Shown here one piece after another: positions 25,479-31,612 of a stretch of DNA of 64,000 nucleotides. How positions within the stretch are numbered: position 1 is the stretch's first letter; every line of letters begins with the position of its first letter. A model generated the notes under the pieces. That model saw only the letters and a program-made list of their open reading frames with translations, had not been told where the DNA came from and did no database searches. A program made the position numbers and the translations under genes. This stretch comes from Luteirhabdus salina (GTDB lineage Bacteria > Bacteroidota > Bacteroidia > Flavobacteriales > Flavobacteriaceae). The stretch spans positions 127,846 through 191,845 of the forward strand of contig JALAHT010000004.1 of assembly GCA_025384855.1 (NCBI GenBank), in the 5' to 3' direction.

Positions 25479-27104
25479 CTATACTTTTATTTTGGCTTTG
25501 AAGCCATTGTTCGGACTAGAGGTAAAGGTAATCGTTCCAGAAACTGCCCGAATACGGTTTTCCACAATTAGCAATCCTCCGCTGGGTTTGCTGCTAGATC
25601 CTTTTCCATTGTCGCGGTAAGCTATCTGTAACGACGATTTTTCCTGTTCAAAGCTTACCACAACAAAGGTTGCAGTGCTGTGCTTTAAAGTGTTTGTTAA
25701 TAGTTCCTGTAATACTTTATAAAGGGCTTCCTTCTTTTTCGTTGAAATTTTATTCCATGAAATGGTACTGATATTTTGTGGTGTAATCTTGAAGTTTTTC
25801 TTAGAATACTGCTGAAACATATCCAGCAGCGCTTGTTGAAATGGTTGTTCGGTATTGAAAGAACTATTGGATCGGGAAATCAATCGCGCTTGGTCATAAA
25901 TCATGGATAGATCGTCCATTATTTTCTGATTTTTAGTATTGTCAAGCTTGTTCATGACTAAGAATACATTATTGGCAATATCATCATGAACATGTTTTGC
26001 AATGCGTTGTTCTGTTTCGGAAATTGCACGCCTTCTTTTTCTTTGTGCAGTGGTAATTATTACTATAGCAGAAACTACAGTGATAAAAACTAAAATGATT
26101 CCGATTATCAATATACGTTGTCTCGAAATCTCGGCTTCCAAAGCTTTCTTTTCCGCTTCCGATTTGTCATATTTCAACAGGGCATAGGCATTATCAGCTT
26201 TCTGCCTTGCTAAATTCAAACTATCTGAAAGTTGAACATATCGCAACCCATACTGTTGCTGATTGAGTTTTAGCAACAGGGATAGAGCTTCTTTTTCGTA
26301 ATCTCTATCACCGATTTCTTTGGAGAGTTCATAAACAATAGGTGCATATTGGAGTGCTGCTGTGGTATCAGCCTTACGCAGATAATGCTGGGTTAAATGG
26401 CGATTGACGGAATAGGACCGAATTTTGTTTGAAAGCAACCTGCTAAGTTGCAGTGCTTGAAATAGTTCTTCTAGTCCCGTTCCAGAAGAAATGGATAAGG
26501 TGTTGCCAAGGTTATCCAGTAATTTGGTTTTCTGATGGAGGCTATCCTGTTGCAGTCTAGGTACGAGTGCCAATCCCAATTGGTATGAAGCAATAGCATT
26601 ATCAAAATGTTTTTGTTCTTTAAAAAGGTTGGCGAGGTTATTCAGTATAGTTAAACTGTCGTTAGCTGTATTAGATAAGGCTAACGCTTTCACATACTTT
26701 TCATGTGCCAGTTCATAAAATCCCCTTTCTTTTTGAAGCATCCCCAATAAACATATAAAGCGTGTTCGAATACTATTATAATCCGATTTGATTAGGGAAA
26801 GCCCCTTGACTGCATATACCTCGCTCTCATCTAAATCGCCTAAAGAATAATAAGTATTGGCCATGGTCTCATATACATAGAGTTTATAGTATAAAGGAAG
26901 TTCCTCTTCGATAAATCCTTCAGTTTTCTCCAAATAGCGTACACCTTTCACTAATTGTAGTTTATCTGCAGAGGTATAGATATTGTTTAGAGTGTGGTCT
27001 ATTGAGTCTAATTTCGTCTGAGCGGGTAACATAGATGTTGACAACGGCAACAGCAGCAAGCCGTGAATAATAAAAAAGAGGAATGAAAGTCGTTTCCGAT
27101 TCAT
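25479..27104 (-). CDS. TPR-containing sensor histidine kinase
   Basis: 541 aa. A signal/TM helix is followed by a periplasmic TPR domain (about 35-300), a coiled coil, TM helix 331-352, a HisKA_3-like dimerisation helix with H373 (AKHVHDDIANNV) and an HATPase domain (QELLTNTLKHS N-box, YRDNGKG, GGLLIVENRI). The C-terminus lacks any receiver. TPR sensors of this build in Bacteroidota probably sense proteins or envelope state. It is the partner of the response regulator immediately downstream. Confidence 0.9.
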   Translation of the reverse strand: MNRKRLSFLFFIIHGLLLLPLSTSMLPAQTKLDSIDHTLNNIYTSADKLQLVKGVRYLEKTEGFIEEELPLYYKLYVYETMANTYYSLGDLDESEVYAVKGLSLIKSDYNSIRTRFICLLGMLQKERGFYELAHEKYVKALALSNTANDSLTILNNLANLFKEQKHFDNAIASYQLGLALVPRLQQDSLHQKTKLLDNLGNTLSISSGTGLEELFQALQLSRLLSNKIRSYSVNRHLTQHYLRKADTTAALQYAPIVYELSKEIGDRDYEKEALSLLLKLNQQQYGLRYVQLSDSLNLARQKADNAYALLKYDKSEAEKKALEAEISRQRILIIGIILVFITVVSAIVIITTAQRKRRRAISETEQRIAKHVHDDIANNVFLVMNKLDNTKNQKIMDDLSMIYDQARLISRSNSSFNTEQPFQQALLDMFQQYSKKNFKITPQNISTISWNKISTKKKEALYKVLQELLTNTLKHSTATFVVVSFEQEKSSLQIAYRDNGKGSSSKPSGGLLIVENRIRAVSGTITFTSSPNNGFKAKIKV

Positions 27105-27143
27105 TCCCCTAAAATAGAATAAATAATTTGAAAAAATATTCTA

Positions 27144-27317
27144 TTATCCACCGGTCGGCGGTGGAGGCGGAGGTGGTGGAGGCGGTGGTTTTATTGGTTC
27201 GTCTTCACCACAGCATGCCTGTGGCTGTACTCCCTGGTCATATAACTGCTCAGGTGTACAGGAGGTCGTCCCCAAAATGAGGGAAACCGTAAACAATAAG
27301 ATGAATATTTTCTTCAT
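27144..27317 (-). CDS. 57-aa lipoprotein with polyproline tail
   Basis: ATG 27317 to TAA 27144. MKKIFILLFTVSLILGTTSC is a lipoprotein signal with Cys20. The mature part has a double Cys (QACCGEDE) and a run of eleven prolines before TGG. Polyproline usually stalls ribosomes unless EF-P is present. It lies 39 bp upstream of the kinase start on the same strand and may be an envelope partner of the TPR sensor. Confidence 0.65.
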   Translation of the reverse strand: MKKIFILLFTVSLILGTTSCTPEQLYDQGVQPQACCGEDEPIKPPPPPPPPPPPTGG

Positions 27318-27403
27318 TTTAAAGTATTTTTAGAGTTATTGAGTCCCTGGCCGGGATTTTCCCAGTAGGGTCGCGAATGGTTCGCATTAAAATGAAGAGG
27401 CGT

Positions 27404-27527
27404 CCCTCCTCGAGTTGAGAAGTGTTGCGCAGCACATTGGAAAAGTTTTCACTTCTCAAAAGCACTTTCCTGATGTGCTGCACGAGGGTCTTCGTTTCCG
27501 CTTATCAGAAACCTGTCTGATGCAGGT
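27404..27527. ncRNA. Possible structured RNA with interleaved stems (pseudoknots)
   Basis: Four complementary arms occur in A-B-A'-B' order: TTGAGAAGTG (27415), GCAGCACAT (27429), CACTTCTCAA (27450), ATGTGCTGC (27473). They are enclosed by CCCTC (27404) and GAGGG (27484). A second interleaved set follows: ATCAG, ACCTG, CTGAT, CAGGT (27504-27527). This is hard to explain by a simple terminator or operator. Direction and function are unknown, and chance cannot be excluded. The rest of the 27318-27600 gap shows nothing clear. Confidence 0.35.
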
Positions 27528-27600
27528 AGCGGAATTGAACAGGACAAATATTGGGATGAAGTTTTCGAAACTATCGAAGTAGGATGGAAAAGGCATCGAA

Positions 27601-28344
27601 ATGTTTTTTCCAGATTTTTTCGATAAAAAACACGTGTTTAATCAGGTAAAAATCAGAAGAATGCATCAAAAATTGATTTTAGAGGCTTTTAGAAAAGCGA
27701 TGAAAGAAATTAATCGTACCGAGCACTTTCCAGCTGCCCAAGAATTGGTAAATCATATAGAAGCATCAACAGATAAAACTTACACAGCAAGAAGCCTTGC
27801 TGGGAAGTACATAAAAGCAAAAAGAGCTATGAGTGTAAGATTAAAGTCATTTTTGGTACCGCCGCTTTGTAGTTATTTGGGGTATGCAAACTTTGAAGCC
27901 TTTAAAAAAGACCATCCCACAGAAACCAATACCGCTTCGAAATTACTTTTACTGTGGAGAAAATGTTGGTTTAAGTTTACACTATACCATATATTCCTAA
28001 TGGTTATTGCGATTGGAGCCTACAATTATATACTGCGAGAAAGATGGATGGTCTGGGAAGAGAACCATTATGTTGAAGTGGATTTTGATTCTGAAGAATT
28101 GAGGAATGGCAGGTTAAAATTGTTTCGACAAGATCGCATTGATGATTTCAGAAGGATAGAGACAGATTGCTCTACAGAATTTTTCAATCCAGACGGCAGT
28201 CCGAAAGTCTTTTATGGAAAGAATAATAAAGGTGAGTACGAATGGTTCACCGATTTAGCACAACATCCTGAAACCGGAAAACCATTGAAGAGTATTACCC
28301 CATATATGATAAAGACGCATATCTGTCCAACGAATGACGATTGA
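27601..28344 (+). CDS. Single-pass membrane protein, unknown
   Basis: 247 aa. The N-terminal ~115 residues are basic and helical (RRMHQKLILEAFRKAM...LAGKYIKAKRAMS; LVPPLCSYLGYANFEAFKKDHP) and presumably cytosolic. One TM helix follows (about 127-146), then a polar C-terminal domain ending THICPTNDD. No family recognised. ATG 27661 is an alternative start. It is divergent from the lipoprotein-kinase-regulator unit, across the structured region. Confidence 0.6.
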   Translation: MFFPDFFDKKHVFNQVKIRRMHQKLILEAFRKAMKEINRTEHFPAAQELVNHIEASTDKTYTARSLAGKYIKAKRAMSVRLKSFLVPPLCSYLGYANFEAFKKDHPTETNTASKLLLLWRKCWFKFTLYHIFLMVIAIGAYNYILRERWMVWEENHYVEVDFDSEELRNGRLKLFRQDRIDDFRRIETDCSTEFFNPDGSPKVFYGKNNKGEYEWFTDLAQHPETGKPLKSITPYMIKTHICPTNDD

Positions 28345-28356
28345 TTTTTGTGCTGC

Positions 28357-28420
28357 CAACTTATTAGGTTGAATTCTGCAACCATTAAGGTTGTACTATA
28401 GAAACCTCCTAGGTTAATTT
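28357..28420 (+). terminator. Three successive short hairpins, last with T-tract
   Basis: CAACTTATTAGGTTG (28357), CAACCATTAAGGTTG (28379) and AACCTCCTAGGTT (28403) are three related mini-palindromes at 22-24 bp intervals. The third is followed by a run of seven T. It lies 13 bp after the 27601 gene and probably terminates it. Confidence 0.5.
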
Positions 28421-28440
28421 TTTTATTGTCCGAATGCGTT

Positions 28441-28484
28441 TACGGAATCCCGTACTAGGGATGGCTAAAATTTTCTTTTCTTTA
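28441..28484 (+). promoter_or_regulatory. Third TACGG operator with putative promoter
   Basis: TACGG-AATC-CCGTA (28441-28454) is followed, 29.5 bp from its centre, by TTTCTTTA (28477-28484), a weak -7 box. It lies 46 bp upstream of the secreted protein start at 28531. The palindrome is exact; the promoter half is less certain than at the other two sites. Confidence 0.6.
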
Positions 28485-28530
28485 ATGAAAGAACCGGTGC
28501 TATCAACTATATTAAATGGGCTATATCGTT

Positions 28531-28896
28531 ATGAAAAGATTATTCTTCTTTTTGATTTTGTTCTCCGTAACATTGGAAATTAAGGCTCAATCGTGTGAGG
28601 ATATGATGGAGATGGTAAAATCTAAAAGTACTGGGGCCACCTATAGAAGTTATTCAAGTAATGCGATTTCTAAGGTCACATTTTATCGTTTTGCCATAGA
28701 TTATCAGACATATTATTTCGCTATTGTCTGTTTTAAGAGAGAGTATTCTTATAGATGTAGCGAGTATATCTACCAAGTGGCTTCAAATACAGAATTAAAT
28801 TATTCATTGAATTATTACGAGAGTGCTGGCAAGGCCTTTTGGAAATATATTCAACCTTACAATGAAAATTTAGGCTGCGCTCCTGAATTTGAATGA
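28531..28896 (+). CDS. Secreted KTSC-like protein
   Basis: 121 aa from ATG 28531 (MKRLFFFLILFSVTLEIKAQ, signal peptide); an ATG at 28516 adds five residues. The mature domain NAISKVTFYRFAIDYQTYYFAIVCFK...YIYQVASNTELNYSLNYYESAGKAFWKYI resembles an exported KTSC-like fold, paralleling the cytosolic KTSC-like protein at 24022-24294. It probably belongs to the same regulon through the upstream palindrome. Confidence 0.6.
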   Translation: MKRLFFFLILFSVTLEIKAQSCEDMMEMVKSKSTGATYRSYSSNAISKVTFYRFAIDYQTYYFAIVCFKREYSYRCSEYIYQVASNTELNYSLNYYESAGKAFWKYIQPYNENLGCAPEFE

Positions 28897-28977
28897 TGGG
28901 ATTTTGAATTAATGATTATTCGGAAAAATATATGACATATTAACTCCTGAAGTTTATTATTAACATTAATAATTTAT

Positions 28978-29121
28978 ATGATGAATAAAATCGAAGCGAT
29001 TAAACCCGGACCGAAACCAAAAAAGGAGGACGGCACACCGGACAGAAGAAGGAGGGTGAGACCGGAAACAAAGCCGAAACACCCAAAAATAAAGCCTCAC
29101 CGACATAAGCCGGGTGATTAA
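28978..29121 (+). CDS. 47-aa basic proline-rich small protein
   Basis: ATGATG at 28978 to TAA 29119-29121. KPGPKPKKEDGTPD, RRRRVRPETKPKHP and PHRHKPGD make it strongly basic and probably disordered. No family recognised. A nucleic-acid-binding or merely spurious ORF are both possible. It is the last ORF before attR. Confidence 0.4.
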   Translation: MMNKIEAIKPGPKPKKEDGTPDRRRRVRPETKPKHPKIKPHRHKPGD

Positions 29122-29294
29122 ATTATCCTGCCAAGTTCGAATATAAAAAAGTATTAGTGCATAAAATTTTGTATAATTACAAAAATAGTAATAACCAAGC
29201 CACGCATACGATACCGAATACGATTGTAGCAAAATACGGGAGTTGAACCTTTGGGAAACCCTAAAAATAGGGAGGTCTGTTTTTTAAATGAGAA

Positions 29295-29337
29295 CTCATA
29301 ACCCGAAGGTCACTGGTTCGAGTCCAGTCCCCGCTAC
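29295..29337 (+). repeat. attR: exact 43-bp copy of tRNA-fMet 3' end
   Basis: Identical to 4420-4462 from CTCATAACCCG to CCCCGCTAC. It lacks the tRNA 5' half, so it is not a functional tRNA. It marks the right end of the island. Confidence 0.9.
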
Positions 29338-29343
29338 TAAGGA

Positions 29344-29379
29344 AAAAGGTCTTAGTTTCCAAACTAGGACCTTTTTTTA
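29344..29379 (+). terminator. Terminator behind attR, likely the original tRNA terminator
   Basis: Stem AAAGGTCTTAGTTT / AAACTAGGACCTTT (one mismatch) followed by TTTTTTT. It follows the tRNA 3' copy by 6 bp, as expected of the terminator that served tRNA-fMet before island insertion. Confidence 0.8.
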
Positions 29380-29400
29380 TTGAGTGGATTTATGGGCTGG

Positions 29401-29466
29401 CGAGAAGCCTGTCCCGCACTTGTTGCGGGAAGTCCAGCCTGCCGGTCCGGAACGAAGTGAAGGCGG
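29401..29466. repeat. REP-like hairpin element
   Basis: CCCGCA-CTTGT-TGCGGG hairpin followed by GGTCCGGAACGAAGTGAAGGCGGG with a second weak stem. It is GC-rich in AT-rich surroundings and resembles Bacteroidota intergenic REP-like elements. Confidence 0.4.
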
Positions 29467-29518
29467 GTCCCCGCTACTAAGGAAGCCATCAACGAAAGTT
29501 GGTGGCTTTTTCTTTGCG
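29467..29518 (+). repeat. Second, shorter tRNA-fMet 3' remnant with its own terminator
   Basis: GTCCCCGCTACTAAGGAA (29467-29484) repeats the acceptor end plus the 8 bases that follow attR. It is followed by GCCATCAAC-GAAA-GTTGGTGGC (29485-29506) and T-rich DNA, a GNRA-capped terminator. It indicates an earlier integration or duplication at the same tRNA. Confidence 0.65.
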
Positions 29519-29586
29519 GAAAAGCCAAGCTTGCTTGTGCTTTAATACAAGGAAAATAAGTTTCTGCGTTAGCAGTTTGATGACTT
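29503..29586 (+). repeat. 84-bp imperfect direct repeat, copy 1
   Basis: Shares TGGCTTTTT, TTTGCGGAAAAG, CAAGCTTGCTTGTGCTTTAA, ACAAGGAAAAT and AGTTTCT-CGTTAGCA-TTTGATG with 31343-31424 (roughly 90 percent identity by eye). It overlaps the terminator T-run on its left. Remaining DNA to 29831 (29587-29831) shows no gene. Confidence 0.75.
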
Positions 29587-29831
29587 CCATTGTAAAGCTT
29601 CCCCTATTCTGATCCATTTTCGAGCATAGCAAGTAGAACAAGATTTAATCTTGAGTTGCGCTCTTGTAGATATATTTTCAGATAAAATTTTGAATGAAAA
29701 TCTGGCATTTAGAGGCGGTACAGCGCTGCATACATTGTAATTGAACCCAACTAATACTGGTTTATACAAAATAATATTAATTTGTGATGGAGTAGCACAA
29801 AATTCAAAAGCACTTTTAAAAGAATAATATT

Positions 29832-30716
29832 ATGGAAACAAACATAACCACCATATTCAAAACCATTTTAGTATTAATTATTTTTAATTATCAAGGCCTA
29901 CAATCAAATGTTCTCTATGCTCAAATTACAGCAATTCCAGATTCAAACTTTGAACAAGCACTTATTGATTTGGATATAGATAGTGACGGGATAATTAATG
30001 GACAAGTTCTTACCAGCGATATTGAAACTGTAATTACACTTGACATTTCCTCCAGTGGAATAACTGATTTAACAGGAATTGAAGACTTTAGCGGATTGGA
30101 AAGTTTAGATGTAAGTAGCAATTCACTAACAATTCTTAATGTCAGTAATAATATACAATTAAAAGAGCTTTACGCTAGTAATACAGGTACGGAGGATCTA
30201 GCGATTTCCTCTTTAGATTTAAGCAATAATATAAACTTAGAAGAACTCTATGGTGAAAATCTATTTTTTTTAGAAAACTTAAACTTAAAAAATGGAAACA
30301 ATTCTATCTTAAATGTAACTTTACTTTGTGAAGAAGAGGGAATACCTTGTGAACTTCCCTTAACCTGTGCTATGGTAGATGATGAAAGTGCTGCTACAAA
30401 TAACGAACCACCTTACTCAAGTTGGTTTATTGAAGCAGATTATATTTATTCAGAAGATTGCAGTTTAAGTGTTAACGATGATAATTTAGCCGCTATTAAT
30501 GTTTATCCAAACCCTGTGGGAAACCAACTGCTTATTGATAATAATAAACATATAAAAATTGATAAAATTACTGTTTCCGATATTTTAGGAAAAGTAGTAT
30601 TAATCGAGAAAAATATTGTTAACCAACTAAATCTATCTGAATTAAAAAGTGGAATTCTATTTATAAACTTTGAAACAGATAACGGAATAATAACCAAAAA
30701 AATAATAAAGGAATAA
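29832..30716 (+). CDS. Secreted leucine-rich-repeat protein with T9SS sorting domain
   Basis: 294 aa. A hydrophobic signal (TILVLIIFNYQG... LYAQ) is followed by ITAIPDSNFEQALIDLDIDSDGIINGQV, a common start of flavobacterial internalin-like LRR proteins. LRR-type repeats follow (ITDLTGIEDFSGLESLDVSSNSLTILNVSNN), then a Cys-containing loop. The C-terminal VYPNPVGNQ...KIDKITVSDILGK domain is a type A sorting signal. Short for its class, perhaps with lost repeats. Probably a surface adhesin. AT-rich. Confidence 0.85.
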   Translation: METNITTIFKTILVLIIFNYQGLQSNVLYAQITAIPDSNFEQALIDLDIDSDGIINGQVLTSDIETVITLDISSSGITDLTGIEDFSGLESLDVSSNSLTILNVSNNIQLKELYASNTGTEDLAISSLDLSNNINLEELYGENLFFLENLNLKNGNNSILNVTLLCEEEGIPCELPLTCAMVDDESAATNNEPPYSSWFIEADYIYSEDCSLSVNDDNLAAINVYPNPVGNQLLIDNNKHIKIDKITVSDILGKVVLIEKNIVNQLNLSELKSGILFINFETDNGIITKKIIKE

Positions 30717-30730
30717 TATAAGTACATTGA

Positions 30731-30797
30731 TTAACAATGTATATAAAAAAATAGCAGTTATGAGCCTAACTTAATGGTTGGTTCTTTTCTGCTATCA
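30731..30797 (+). terminator. Hairpin region after the LRR gene
   Basis: Near 30720-30740 an inverted repeat TACATTG/CAATGTA is followed by an A/T run, and an ATAGCAG ... CTGCTAT long-range stem follows (about 30751-30797). One of these likely ends the LRR transcript. The rest of 30717-30994 holds no ORF. Confidence 0.4.
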
Positions 30798-30994
30798 TTG
30801 TTTCAAAAGGAAAATAGCACTTATAAATTTACTATTTTCCATATACTTTATCGTTGGAGGCAATTTAAATAAATGTATCGTCCTAAATAGGTTAACTTAA
30901 AATTAAACACTTTTAGTACCACATCTAATGAAAGACAAAAACCTATTGCAATTTTACTCTTGTCCAAAACAGAATTGTTATTCAAGATTTAATT

Positions 30995-31366
30995 TTAAAA
31001 GTTGACGACGGTATCCAAAGCATCATCAGCATCGTTATGAATGAAATTGGCCTGATAACGAATGGTAGTTGTCACTGATGAATGACGATATAATTTTTGC
31101 AGCATCTGAATAGGGATCTTATCTCCTGAAATGTTTGCGAAACTATGCCTGGCAATGTGCATGCTGATATTCTTTCTGATGCCCAATCGTTTTGATACAA
31201 TCTTTAATCTACGGTTCAGGTTTCGGGTTGTGGATTGCGTTCTTTTCGAGACTTCTTCAGTGTCATTAAAATTACCGCCTTTGAACTGAGGAAAACAAGG
31301 TGGTCGTAACGCGCCCATCACCGTAAAGGTTGAATATCTCACTGGCTTTTTTTGCGGAAAAGACAA
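30995..31366 (-). pseudogene. Tyrosine recombinase fragment (C-terminal catalytic part)
   Basis: The reverse frame encodes only the end of a tyrosine recombinase: NRRLKIVSKRLGIRKNISMHIARHSFANISG (HxxR), LQKLYRHSSVTTTIRY (H/Y nucleophile). The N-terminal and core-binding domains are absent, and the frame opens inside the 84-bp repeat at a TTG. It cannot be an active integrase and is a scar of another mobile element. Confidence 0.85.
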
Positions 31367-31424
31367 GCTTGCTTGTGCTTTAACACAAGGAAAATCAGTT
31401 TCTACGTTAGCACTTTGATGGCTT
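31343..31424 (+). repeat. 84-bp imperfect direct repeat, copy 2
   Basis: Second copy of 29503-29586. It truncates the recombinase fragment's 5' end, so the two copies bracket the LRR gene and recombinase remnant (about 1.8 kb). They may be ends of a second element or the result of a duplication. Confidence 0.7.
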
Positions 31425-31540
31425 TCTTTGAAAAATTCCCTTGTTGTAGTTCAATTGCACAGTTTTCATATTTTTTTCAATTCTTCCTTCCACGGTCCCA
31501 GCCACTTACAAATCACTTATTTAGATTTAGTATAAATAAT

Positions 31541-31571
31541 TTTGTCGTTCTAAAGCGGGTAGGTATTTTTG
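31541..31571 (+). promoter_or_regulatory. Promoter of TonB receptor operon
   Basis: TTTG (31541-31544), 19-bp spacer, TATTTTTG (31564-31571): a full match to the Bacteroidota -33/-7 consensus, 41 bp before the receptor ATG. Confidence 0.75.
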
Positions 31572-31612
31572 CCGAAAATTAAGTTATTTATATTAGGTCT
31601 AAATAAAATTAA

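Noticed and set aside
28966-29232. 88-aa reverse ORF at island edge
   Set aside because: Antisense to the small basic ORF, Cys/Phe/Tyr-rich without a signal peptide or family; composition looks random.
29295-29337. Second tRNA-fMet gene
   Set aside because: Only the part from the anticodon loop to the acceptor end is present; D-arm and 5' acceptor strand are missing.
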